NCBI RefSeq assembly: GCF_001543175.1
Contig: NZ_CP014161.1
Coordinates: 186,001-250,000, forward strand
DNA: 64,000 bases
Source: Aerococcus urinae
GTDB lineage: Bacteria; Bacillota; Bacilli; Lactobacillales; Aerococcaceae
Direction: 5' to 3'
Each line of letters starts with the position of its first letter. Positions within the stretch are counted from its first letter, which is position 1. Below, piece after piece: positions 1-8,185 of this stretch. Under the pieces are notes generated by a model. That model was given only the letters and a program-made list of their open reading frames with translations. It searched no databases and had not been told where the DNA came from. The position numbers were made by a program, and so were the translations under genes.

Positions 1-1134
<1,134 letters not shown>

Positions 1135-2055
1135 ATGCCATTAACTGTAATTACTATGAGGAATTGTCCGCCATCTTTACGTGGTGACCTTAGTAAATGG
1201 ATGCAGGAAATTGCTACTGGTGTTTACGTTGGTAATTTTAATAGCCGTGTTCGTGAAGCTCTTTGGGAACGCGTGAGTCAAAATGTGGGAGTAGGAGAAG
1301 CTACCATGTCCTATGCTTGTCGCAATGAAATTGGCTACCAATTTGAAACGATTAATGCTAAACGCCAAGTAATTGATTATGAAGGTATTCCTCTGGTCCT
1401 ACTTCCAAATACTTTAGAAGAAAGTAAAACAAATAAAAAACTTGGTTTTAGTAAAGTGGCTAAGCAAAGACAGGCTAAGAAATATTCGGCTTATCCAAAA
1501 AATAACCGAGAAGAAAAAGAACAGTCGTCATATATAATTATTGATATTGAAACAAGTGGTTTGGATCTACTGAAAGATTCTATTATAGAAATTGCAGCAC
1601 TTACGATTAAAAATGGAGAAATAGTTAAGGAATTTGAATGTCTTATAAATTATGAGGGAAAATTGCCTCTTGAAATTACTTCATTAACAGGTATTGATGA
1701 TCAACTTTTGAAAAAAGAAGGTCAGAAACTAGAAAATGTTTTGAAAGAGTTCAAAGCATTTGTTGGTGAGGTAGATCTTGTTGGCTATAATATTTCCTTT
1801 GATATTAAATTTATTAATTATCATCTAAAAAAATTAAACTTACCTAAATTAAATAACAAAAGTATCGATTTAATGAGTTTTGTTAAAAAGGAAAAATTAT
1901 TTTTGCCTAATTATAAATTAGAATCAGCCCTAACGGCCTACGGGATTAACGAAGAAGTTCCTCATAGAGCTTTAGCTGATGTGCATTTGATTTATGGGTT
2001 AGCGCTAAAAGTAAATAAATTTTTAAAATTTATGAATAGACAGTCGCGTAGTTAA
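1135..2055 (+). CDS. cas2: Cas2e fused to a DnaQ-like (DEDDh) 3'-5' exonuclease
   Basis: The protein is 306 aa, about three times an ordinary Cas2. Residues 1 to about 95 are the Cas2e fold (start MPLTVITMRNCPPSLRGDL). A lysine-rich linker covers about 96-130. Residues 131-295 form a DEDDh exonuclease with Asp137 and Glu139 in IIIDIETSG, Asp223 in GYNISFDIKF, and His277 and Asp282 in PHRALADVHL. Cas2-DnaQ fusions are known in type I-E systems such as that of Streptococcus thermophilus. There the exonuclease trims prespacers before integration. All catalytic residues are present, so the domain should be active. The gene starts at the base after the cas1 stop, and its own stop lies only 14 nt before the first CRISPR repeat. 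Confidence 0.93.
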   Translation: MPLTVITMRNCPPSLRGDLSKWMQEIATGVYVGNFNSRVREALWERVSQNVGVGEATMSYACRNEIGYQFETINAKRQVIDYEGIPLVLLPNTLEESKTNKKLGFSKVAKQRQAKKYSAYPKNNREEKEQSSYIIIDIETSGLDLLKDSIIEIAALTIKNGEIVKEFECLINYEGKLPLEITSLTGIDDQLLKKEGQKLENVLKEFKAFVGEVDLVGYNISFDIKFINYHLKKLNLPKLNNKSIDLMSFVKKEKLFLPNYKLESALTAYGINEEVPHRALADVHLIYGLALKVNKFLKFMNRQSRS

Positions 2056-2069
2056 AGGGATCTTTTAGT

Positions 2070-2888
2070 CTTTTTCCCGCACATGCGGGGGTGATCCTAT
2101 ATTTTTGATACCTATCTTGATTATGACTGGCTTTTTCCCGCACATGCGGGGGTGATCCCGAAATCTGGGAAAGTATCAAGACGTACTTTGCCTTTTTCCC
2201 GCACATGCGGGGGTGATCCTGGCATGACTATCGGAGGCGAGTCTATCTTTACCTTTTTCCCGCACATGCGGGGGTGATCCTAAAATAATCGTCCCACAAG
2301 TGGTGGACACATGCTTTTTCCCGCACATGCGGGGGTGATCCTGTGTCTAGTAATCCCATAATTTAATCTTCTCCCTTTTTCCCGCACATGCGGGGGTGAT
2401 CCCAAGCTAACGTAGGGCTAACCTACAAGGTTGATCTTTTTCCCGCACATGCGGGGGTGATCCCGACAACTTGATCTCCAACTCAATGGGATCATACTTT
2501 TTCCCGCACATGCGGGGGTGATCCCCTAAGTTTTAAGCCATTCGAGGGCAAAATAAAACTTTTTCCCGCACATGCGGGGGTGATCCTTCTTGCTGCCTCG
2601 TTAACTTGTTTTTCTGCCGCTTTTTCCCGCACATGCGGGGGTGATCCTATACTTTTGGCAAAGACAAGATTAAAGCAGTACTTTTTCCCGCACATGCGGG
2701 GGTGATCCTGGTACGAATAACTCCATGATTATCCACCCGGGCTTTTTCCCGCACATGCGGGGGTGATCCCGCTGACCTGGAATGACTTCATCCCCGCACT
2801 AACTTTTTCCCGCACATGCGGGGGAATCCTGTTTGATCTAGCAACATCTTTGCCTAATCCAACTTTTTCCCGCACATGCGGGTGATTT
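2070..2888 (+). CRISPR. Type I-E CRISPR array, 14 repeats and 13 spacers
   Basis: The 28-nt repeat starts with CTTTTTCCCGCACATG and ends with GTGATCC. It carries the palindrome CCCGCA/TGCGGG, which gives the crRNA stem. Repeats start at 2070, 2131, 2192, 2253, 2314, 2375, 2436, 2497, 2559, 2620, 2681, 2742, 2803 and 2863. Spacers are 33 nt, one being 34. The first twelve repeats are identical. The thirteenth has a small change in GTGATCC and the fourteenth has lost two Gs and its end, marking the distal end. The leader side is therefore next to cas2. The repeat resembles the S. thermophilus CRISPR4 type as I remember it. Uniform repeats suggest recent activity. Targets of the spacers cannot be told without a search. 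Confidence 0.97.
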
Positions 2889-2983
2889 TGTTTAATTGTT
2901 ATAAGATTATTTTTATAATCATTCTTCCATCTTCTAATTTTGGACAGAATAAAAGCACCTCACCTTCGATTGGCTAGTGCTTA

Positions 2984-3154
2984 TTAGCATATTGGTTCTA
3001 CTTTAGGTAAATTAATAAACTCTTTATAAGCTTCAACTACTTCACTTGGAGCACTTGGGCTAAGTCTTCTCTTGTCTTTAGAATCAGAAAAATCAAAATA
3101 AATATAATCTTCTATGATTTTATATAATTTTTCTTCTTTTTCAATTAAATTCAT
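2984..3154 (-). CDS. Small hypothetical protein, 56 aa
   Basis: A short reading frame starts with ATG at 3154, behind a good ribosome-binding site (AAGGAG about 7 nt upstream), and ends with TAA. The predicted protein begins MNLIEKEEKLYKIIEDYIYF, is rich in Lys, Glu and Tyr, and has no obvious signal peptide or membrane segment. I do not recognise a family. It lies a few bases downstream of a broken gene on the same strand, so it was probably the second gene of a two-gene unit, of which the first has decayed. It is AT-rich, unlike the housekeeping genes further on, which fits accessory DNA next to the CRISPR locus. It might itself be a remnant. Confidence 0.45.
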   Translation of the reverse strand: MNLIEKEEKLYKIIEDYIYFDFSDSKDKRRLSPSAPSEVVEAYKEFINLPKVEPIC

Positions 3155-3157
3155 TTT

Positions 3158-3435
3158 TTACTCCTTGATAATAGCTATTTTAAAATCAAAGTTTGAAAGT
3201 GCACCAATAAGTGATACTTCAGCAAAAATTATACTTTCTTTCTTATTAATCGATTTCATTCCCAGATATTTACTAATGCCTTTAGTTAAATTATATCCGT
3301 CGTTATTTAACATATCAACGATTGCATCAGCATTTTCAACAAAATCGCTATAAAATAGATGTCTCGATATCGGATTACTAATACACTTTCATAATATTCA
3401 CTCTTATCAGCTCTGACAATTTTTGGGGGACCAAA
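3158..3435 (-). pseudogene. Decayed gene of unknown function (frameshifted, start missing)
   Basis: On the minus strand two overlapping frames each look protein-like over part of this stretch. The first, from about 3435 to 3365, reads KIVRADKSEYYESVLVIRYR. The second takes over near 3370 and runs to TAA at 3158-3160, with stretches such as DFVENADAIVDMLNNDGYNL and SIIFAEVSLIGALSNF. No start codon with a ribosome-binding site precedes the first part. The simplest reading is one gene carrying a frameshift near 3365-3370 and a lost 5' end. Function is not recognised. Its AAGGAG end serves as the ribosome-binding site of the next small gene. Confidence 0.5.
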
Positions 3436-3513
3436 TCATAAGTGTACGCTTTTGTAGAAATAATTCTTTTTATCATTTGAAGCGTCTAGATCTATAACGG
3501 CCTATTTTTGATA

Positions 3514-3519
3514 TATAAT
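3514..3519 (+). promoter_or_regulatory. Probable -10 box of the first HicB-like gene
   Basis: A perfect TATAAT lies 37 nt before the ATG at 3556, in an otherwise empty stretch. No good -35 hexamer is seen 17 nt upstream (TCTATA). The start codon has an AAAGGAGC ribosome-binding site. Confidence 0.4.
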
Positions 3520-3555
3520 CAACTTGAAACACACAGCATATGAAAGGAGCAAGTC

Positions 3556-3999
3556 ATGAAAAAATCTTATCCGGCCCTTTTCTATTTTGACAAAGAATTT
3601 GACGGCTATTTTATCAGCTTTCCTGATTTGAATGACGGGGCTACCCAAGGAGAAAGTATTTCTGATGCCTTATATATGGCTTCGGAGTATTTAGGGATTG
3701 TTTTAGGGGATGCCTTGGAAAGTAATAAAAAAATCCCCCAGCCATCCAATATTAATGATCTATCGCTGGTTGAAAATTATCCCTATAAAGAGGATATTAA
3801 TTGGCAAGACGACTATGATATGGAAAAATCATTTATATCGATGGTGGTGACGGATGTTTCGGAATATTTAAATCTTGATGAATTAGTTGATGTCACTGTC
3901 AGTATTCCGGTTTGGGCTGAAAGTTTAGCTGAGGGAGACGGCTTTGATTTATCAAAGTTACTTACCGAAGCTATTAGTAATAAACATTCCAATATATAA
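3556..3999 (+). CDS. HicB-like antitoxin-family protein, no HicA partner
   Basis: The 147-aa protein begins with the partial RNase-H-like fold typical of HicB: YPALFYFDKEFDGYFISFPD, then GATQGESISDALYMASEYLG. This is the pattern of tyrosine and proline strand, FPDL turn and GE-S-EAL helix. The C-terminal part (about 100-147) resembles a ribbon-helix-helix DNA-binding tail, with the end SIPVWAESLAEGDGFDLSKL. HicB normally neutralises the small mRNA-cleaving toxin HicA encoded next to it. No HicA-sized frame with its double-stranded RNA-binding signature is seen on either side. An acidic insert (about 70-105) makes it longer than most HicBs. It is followed by a hairpin terminator. It may be an orphan regulator or a remnant of a toxin-antitoxin pair. 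Confidence 0.75.
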   Translation: MKKSYPALFYFDKEFDGYFISFPDLNDGATQGESISDALYMASEYLGIVLGDALESNKKIPQPSNINDLSLVENYPYKEDINWQDDYDMEKSFISMVVTDVSEYLNLDELVDVTVSIPVWAESLAEGDGFDLSKLLTEAISNKHSNI

Positions 4000-4018
4000 T
4001 TTCTAAAGCTTTTTATTT

Positions 4019-4052
4019 AGGTGCTTAATCCAGCTGGACTAGGCGCTTTTAT
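4019..4052 (+). terminator. Intrinsic terminator after the first HicB-like gene
   Basis: A 15-nt arm (AGGTGCTTAATCCAG) pairs with CTGGACTAGGCGCTT, with one mismatch and three G-U pairs, followed by a short T tract. Confidence 0.65.
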
Positions 4053-4074
4053 GTTATAGAAAGGGTTGAAAGTT

Positions 4075-4452
4075 GTGTTGGTATATCCAGCTATCTTTGA
4101 AAGAGAAGATAAATATATTATTGTCAAATTTCCTGATATTCCAGCAGCGATGACCCAAGGTGAGGACCTATCACAAGCCTATGAAAAGGCTGTGGAAGTT
4201 TTAGGCGCTGCTCTTGAAGACTATGATGATTATCCTGAACCGAGCCCGATTGAAAGTGTTAGTGAACAGTTTCCAGATAGTGATCTTGCCCTTATTGGGG
4301 TTGACTTAGTTGCTTATCGGCGTAAATATCACTCAAAAACAGTGCGTAAGACGGTTACCGTACCTGAATGGTTGAATGATTTAGCTATCGCCAAACAAAT
4401 TAACTTTTCGCAAACTTTAACTGAGGCCCTCAAAGAAAAATTAGGGGTCTAA
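4075..4452 (+). CDS. Second HicB-like antitoxin-family protein
   Basis: The protein is about 125 aa with the same fold as the preceding gene: VYPAIFEREDKYIIVKFPDI, then AMTQGEDLSQAYEKAVEVLG, an acidic middle, and a C-terminal end VTVPEWLNDLAIAKQINFSQ that looks like a ribbon-helix-helix segment. The frame opens with TTG at 4066, but AAAGGG lies at 4060-4065. This is too close for that codon and correctly placed for GTG at 4075, which I take as the start. No HicA gene lies beside it. It is a divergent paralogue of the gene at 3556 rather than a recent duplicate. A terminator separates the two, so the second gene may need its own promoter, which I could not find. Confidence 0.7.
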   Translation: MLVYPAIFEREDKYIIVKFPDIPAAMTQGEDLSQAYEKAVEVLGAALEDYDDYPEPSPIESVSEQFPDSDLALIGVDLVAYRRKYHSKTVRKTVTVPEWLNDLAIAKQINFSQTLTEALKEKLGV

Positions 4453-4466
4453 TCTCTACATAAAAA

Positions 4467-4519
4467 AGCTGCCAATAGCGGTCACCAGTATGCGTCATAC
4501 CAGGCTCCTATTGGCAGCT
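4467..4519. terminator. Bidirectional hairpin terminator
   Basis: A 12-bp stem, AGCTGCCAATAG with CTATTGGCAGCT, encloses a 29-nt loop that itself contains the small palindrome GTATG-CGT-CATAC. It is flanked by A and T runs. It sits between the convergent HicB-like gene and the DUF896 gene and can serve both. Confidence 0.7.
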
Positions 4520-4558
4520 ATTTATGTCTTATTCATTAAACGGTCTTAAGGGAAAGGA

Positions 4559-4798
4559 TTATTTACTTTGTCCTTTACCATGGTGTTCCGCTTGGGCTTT
4601 TTTAAGTTTTTCTGGGGTAATGTCGGTACCTTCAGGATCGATGACCTTGGTATTCATCATGATGTTTTTGAAGTTACCGCGGAAGATCTTCAAGTATTCT
4701 TGACGAAGTTGTGTTTGTTCTTCCTTTTCTTCAGCAGTTAAGCCGTCTTCTTTTTGTTTTTTAGCTAGTTCATTGATGCGTTTGAGTAATTCGTCCAT
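4559..4798 (-). CDS. DUF896 (YnzC/UPF0291) family protein
   Basis: This is a 79-aa basic-acidic helical protein starting MDELLKRINELAKKQKEDGL, with the family pattern LTAEEKEEQTQLRQEYLK and the end VIDPEGTDITPEKLKK. Members are about 75-80 aa and form a two-helix hairpin; in Bacillus subtilis the relative YnzC sits in the SOS region. The function is unknown. I chose ATG at 4798 because AAAGGAGG lies 7 nt before it. An in-frame ATG nine codons upstream has no such site. It stands alone, with a terminator shared with the convergent gene. Confidence 0.85.
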   Translation of the reverse strand: MDELLKRINELAKKQKEDGLTAEEKEEQTQLRQEYLKIFRGNFKNIMMNTKVIDPEGTDITPEKLKKAQAEHHGKGQSK

Positions 4799-4978
4799 GT
4801 TAAGACCTCCTTTAATCTTGGTCATGTGACCATTAGCTATTTGCAGCTAGTACAATATACCAAGGATCGGGTTAGCCTGCAACTTTCTTGCTTTCAAGTG
4901 TCAAGCTAGCACCTAGCCCCATCTCTATAATAATGTTAGAATAGACCTACATGAGTTTGAAGCACAAAGGGGATTATC

Positions 4979-5710
4979 ATGCGAACATTAGCTATCGATA
5001 CATCGACGGTTTCTATGAGTATTGCGCTGATTGAAGATCAGACCAGCAAAATGGAAATCACCACAAATACTAAAATTAAACATTCTAAAGCTCTCTTACC
5101 CTTGATTAAGCAGTTGTTTACCACAGTTGCTTGGGAAGTGAGTGACCTGGATAGGGTGGTTGTTACTCGGGGGCCGGGTTCCTATACGGGACTTCGGATC
5201 GGGGTGACTACTGCCAAAACTTTGGCTTGGACCTTAAATATTCCACTTTATTCAGTGACCAGTTTAGCAGCCATTGCTGCTAATGCCGCAGAAGAGGATG
5301 GCATCATTTGTCCTCTGATTAATGCTAGACGCCAAACTGTTTTTGCTATGGCTTATGATAGTAATGGAGAGGAAGTAGAAGGTCTAACTATGGGGCATTA
5401 CCGGCTAGCAGACTGGCTAGACCAGTTAAAGGCAGCTTGTCCCGACCAAAGCTTGTATTTTATCAGTTCGGATATTGACCAATTTGAGGAACTAATTAAA
5501 GAACACTTGGGAGACCAAGCTAAGTTATTACCGGCAGAAAAAGGGGTTATCCACGCTCCCTTACTGGCTAAGCTAGAACTAGAGGAAGAAGATGTCGCCA
5601 CTTTCTTACCAGAGTATGCTAAATTAGCGGAAGCCGAAGAGCGTTGGGAGGAGAAACACCCCGAAGAAGCGGCAGCAAACCGAGGCCATTATGTGGAAAG
5701 AATGCTTTGA
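4979..5710 (+). CDS. tsaB: tRNA threonylcarbamoyladenosine biosynthesis protein TsaB
   Basis: TsaB is the ASKHA-fold partner that dimerises with TsaD for the t6A37 modification of ANN-decoding tRNAs. The 243-aa protein begins MRTLAIDTSTVSMSIALIED. It shows the family motifs VTRGPGSYTGLRIGVTTAKT and LPEYAKLAEAE near the end. The start has AAAGGGG 7 nt upstream, and a TATAAT-like -10 lies near 4931. It heads a tight operon with two acetyltransferases and tsaD. Its stop overlaps the next gene by 20 nt. TsaB and TsaD in one transcript with RimI is the common arrangement in Firmicutes. Confidence 0.93.
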   Translation: MRTLAIDTSTVSMSIALIEDQTSKMEITTNTKIKHSKALLPLIKQLFTTVAWEVSDLDRVVVTRGPGSYTGLRIGVTTAKTLAWTLNIPLYSVTSLAAIAANAAEEDGIICPLINARRQTVFAMAYDSNGEEVEGLTMGHYRLADWLDQLKAACPDQSLYFISSDIDQFEELIKEHLGDQAKLLPAEKGVIHAPLLAKLELEEEDVATFLPEYAKLAEAEERWEEKHPEEAAANRGHYVERML

Positions 5711-6353
5711 TCGTTGGCTCTTTCAACTGGGCAATAAAATTACCCAGTTATTTGCTGATGAACCTGGCCAGGCTTTGAGTCAGCAGATCGATTTGGATAA
5801 GTCTACTTTGACTTATGGCTTAGACCAGGAGCTTGATTTAGCGATATCCGATTCGGAGTGGATTGACCAAATGGTGGCTCTAGAGCGGGCAGCTTATGAT
5901 GGGCATCAGATGTGGTCCAAGAAGGATATCTATAATGATATGCTTTACCATCCGTCAACTTTTTACCTACAAGCCTTTAAGGAAAAAGAACTGCTGGCCT
6001 TTGTAGGTTGTCGGCGGGACAAAGAATCGATTCATATTTCGAATTTGGCCGTACTACCCAGCTACCAGTCCTTGGGGATTGGGTCCAAGCTCTTAGACTT
6101 GGTCAAACACTTAGCCCCTGATTTGGAACGCCATGCGATTACCTTAGAAGTTCGTTTATCCAATGAAGGTGCTCAGAAATTTTATTTACGAGAGGGGTTT
6201 AAGGCAACGGGGAAGATGGAGCGTTACTATCGTGATAACCACGAAGATGCCCTCACTCTGACTTGGCAAGATGATGCCCATCAGGTTGCCCAAGAAGATG
6301 AAGCAAATCATAGTCTACCACCGACCCGAGGCCAAGCTCATCCCCAGGATTAG
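5691..6353 (+). CDS. rimI: Ribosomal protein S18-alanine N-acetyltransferase RimI
   Basis: This is a GNAT-fold acetyltransferase whose family target is the N-terminal alanine of ribosomal protein S18. The domain starts near residue 55 (ERAAYDGHQMWSKKDIYNDM). The acetyl-CoA loop is seen in LAVLPSYQSLGIGSKLLDLV. The C-terminal block EGFKATGKMERYYRDNHEDA carries the Tyr and Asn-x-Glu-Asp-Ala ending typical of RimI. At 220 aa it is longer than usual (about 150) because of an N-terminal extension of about 50 aa. The ATG at 5691 overlaps tsaB and has only a weak GAGG site, so translation is probably coupled. A later start near residue 50 cannot be excluded. Confidence 0.85.
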   Translation: MWKECFDRWLFQLGNKITQLFADEPGQALSQQIDLDKSTLTYGLDQELDLAISDSEWIDQMVALERAAYDGHQMWSKKDIYNDMLYHPSTFYLQAFKEKELLAFVGCRRDKESIHISNLAVLPSYQSLGIGSKLLDLVKHLAPDLERHAITLEVRLSNEGAQKFYLREGFKATGKMERYYRDNHEDALTLTWQDDAHQVAQEDEANHSLPPTRGQAHPQD

Positions 6354-6792
6354 TCAGCAGGCGCTGGCTTTTTACCAGGAGGCCTTTGAGCAGATGCCCC
6401 ATATCGCTCTAGATTGGTTGGAACGGGGCTTAGCCAGTCCACGGCTCTATTTATTCCTCTTGCTAGATGAAAAGCAAGTCGTCTTAGCAGCAGCCACTTT
6501 TCAATTATTGGCAGATGAAGGGGAATTATTGCATTTTGCAGTCAGCCCCCATAGACGTCGGCAGGGCTTGGGGGCCTTACTTTTGACTCAAGCCCTGGTC
6601 CACTTAGAAGAACAAGGCTTAGCCCGTTGTTTCTTAGAAGTCCGTGCCCACAACATCCCTGCTCAGGCCTTGTATGAGAGTCAGTGTTTCAAGTGTATTG
6701 ACCAACGCAAAAACTATTACCAAGATAATCATGAAGATGCAAAAGTTTATTTATGGGAGAGATCGACCAGTGACAACAATATTGGGAATTGA
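6298..6792 (+). CDS. GNAT acetyltransferase, RimI-like paralogue
   Basis: A second GNAT protein of about 164 aa follows rimI. The acetyl-CoA loop is [20 protein letters not shown], and the C-terminal block [20 protein letters not shown] nearly repeats the RimI ending YYRDNHEDA. It therefore looks like an old tandem duplicate of rimI. I placed the start at the third ATG (6298), which leaves a 56-nt overlap with rimI; earlier ATGs at 6271 and 6274 would overlap by more than 80 nt. The end overlaps tsaD by 23 nt. Substrate is unknown; it may share or replace the S18 acetylation role. Confidence 0.75.
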   Translation: MKQIIVYHRPEAKLIPRISQQALAFYQEAFEQMPHIALDWLERGLASPRLYLFLLLDEKQVVLAAATFQLLADEGELLHFAVSPHRRRQGLGALLLTQALVHLEEQGLARCFLEVRAHNIPAQALYESQCFKCIDQRKNYYQDNHEDAKVYLWERSTSDNNIGN

Positions 6793-7786
6793 ATCAAGCT
6801 GTGACGAAACCGGTGCAGCGATCGTTATTGATGGCAAAGAGATGAAGTGTAATGTCGTTGCCACACAAATTAAAAGTCATATGCGTTTTGGTGGAGTAGT
6901 TCCAGAGATTGCTAGCCGCCACCATGTCGAGCAAATTACTCAGGTGATTGATTATGCCATGAAGGAAGCGGACGTGACCTGGCCAGAGATCGATGCTGTG
7001 GCGGTTACCAAGGGCCCTGGCTTAGTGGGCTCTTTACTGATTGGGATTACCGCCGCTAAGACGCTAGCCTTTGCCCATGACAAGCCCTTAATTGGGGTTA
7101 ACCATATGGCTGGTCATATCTATGCCAATAATATTTCTGACCAAATGGTTTTCCCATTGCTGGCCTTAGTGGTCAGTGGGGGACATACGGAATTAGTCTA
7201 TATGAAAGAAGATGGCCACTATCAAAAAATCGGCGATACCCGTGATGACGCTGTGGGGGAAGCCTATGATAAGGTCGGCCGTATCCTGGGAGTGCCTTAT
7301 CCTGGGGGCAAACGCATGGATGAAATGGCTCAAGAGGGTCAGGCTATTTATGACTATCCCCGCCCCATGATCAATGAGGATAATTTTGATTTTTCCTATA
7401 GCGGCCTTAAATCAGCGGTTATTAACCATGCCCATAATGCAGAACAAAAGGGGGAAGAATTGAATCCCAATGATGTGGCAGCTAGTTTCCAAGCGGCTGC
7501 CGTGGAGGTCTTAGTGACTAAAACTATGCGGGCCATTGCTGCTTATCCGGTCAAACAATTAGTTGTTGCGGGCGGCGTGGCTGCCAATTCTTCACTCAGA
7601 AAAGAGTTAGAGAGTCACTTGGCTAAAGAACATCCTGAAGTGCGCCTCTCCTACCCACCATTAAGTTTATGTGGGGATAATGGTGCCATGATTGCAGCGG
7701 CTGCCTACCCGCAATACCAAAAGGGCGACTTTGTCGGCTTAGACTTGGATGCCAACCCAGGTCTAGACTTAGGTGATGAAAATTAG
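6770..7786 (+). CDS. tsaD: tRNA N6-adenosine threonylcarbamoyltransferase TsaD
   Basis: TsaD transfers the threonylcarbamoyl group to A37 of tRNA and works with TsaB and TsaE. The 338-aa protein starts [20 protein letters not shown] and carries the metal-binding HMAGHIYAN pair of histidines and the [22 protein letters not shown] and [12 protein letters not shown] motifs. I chose GTG at 6770, 8 nt after GGGAGAG. The frame is open further upstream inside the preceding gene, but the family normally begins just before [11 protein letters not shown]. The length matches the usual 335-345 aa. Confidence 0.95.
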   Translation: MTTILGIESSCDETGAAIVIDGKEMKCNVVATQIKSHMRFGGVVPEIASRHHVEQITQVIDYAMKEADVTWPEIDAVAVTKGPGLVGSLLIGITAAKTLAFAHDKPLIGVNHMAGHIYANNISDQMVFPLLALVVSGGHTELVYMKEDGHYQKIGDTRDDAVGEAYDKVGRILGVPYPGGKRMDEMAQEGQAIYDYPRPMINEDNFDFSYSGLKSAVINHAHNAEQKGEELNPNDVAASFQAAAVEVLVTKTMRAIAAYPVKQLVVAGGVAANSSLRKELESHLAKEHPEVRLSYPPLSLCGDNGAMIAAAAYPQYQKGDFVGLDLDANPGLDLGDEN

Positions 7787-7838
7787 TTGCCTTTAAGCGA
7801 AGGCCAATTGAGTTTCAGGGAAAGCTTGAGGAGGAAAG

Positions 7839-8120
7839 ATGGTATTAATTGGTTTAGAAGTCACTTTTATCATTGACCAAGCTTATACTTTGAAGGATAA
7901 GCGCCGGATCGTCAAAAGTATGGTGGAGCGGGCCCAACAGCGAGAAAAGGTGACTGCTGCTGAAATTGCTGACTTAGACCTAGTCAACCAAGCGGTGGTC
8001 GCTTTTGGCCTAGTTTCTAATTCATACAGCAAGAGCCGGCAGCGCCTGCTGAACTATCTCGAAAAAATTGAAAGCTGGTATCCCATTGAAGTCATTCATA
8101 CCGAATGGCTAGAAGCTTAA
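7839..8120 (+). CDS. DUF503 (YlxP-like) family protein
   Basis: A 93-aa protein beginning MVLIGLEVTFIIDQAYTLKD, with the DUF503 hallmarks SLKDKRRIVKS-like TLKDKRRIVKSMVERAQQRE and the central DLDLVNQAVVAFGLVSNSYS. The fold is ferredoxin-like and the function is unknown; B. subtilis YlxP sits beside ribosome-maturation genes. The start has GAGGAGG 8 nt upstream. It is 52 nt after tsaD in the same direction and followed by a terminator, so it probably closes the tsaB operon. Confidence 0.85.
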   Translation: MVLIGLEVTFIIDQAYTLKDKRRIVKSMVERAQQREKVTAAEIADLDLVNQAVVAFGLVSNSYSKSRQRLLNYLEKIESWYPIEVIHTEWLEA

Positions 8121-8125
8121 AAAGA

Positions 8126-8180
8126 AAAGGTATGCTAACAGACGGACTAGTCTTGAGTCCTGGTGTGGGCATACCTTTTT
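8126..8180. terminator. Terminator between DUF503 and the ABC-F gene
   Basis: AAAGGTATGC pairs with GCATACCTTT around a 33-nt loop, followed by a T run on the plus strand and preceded by an A-rich stretch. It can serve both converging genes. Confidence 0.7.
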
Positions 8181-8185
8181 TATGT

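Noticed and set aside
2492-2695. Minus-strand open frame of 67 codons inside the CRISPR array
   Set aside because: It only reads through repeats and spacers (it repeats the same peptide from the repeat unit); not a gene.
3400-4560. A HicA toxin gene for the two HicB-like genes
   Set aside because: No frame of 60 or so codons with HicA features was found on either strand near them.
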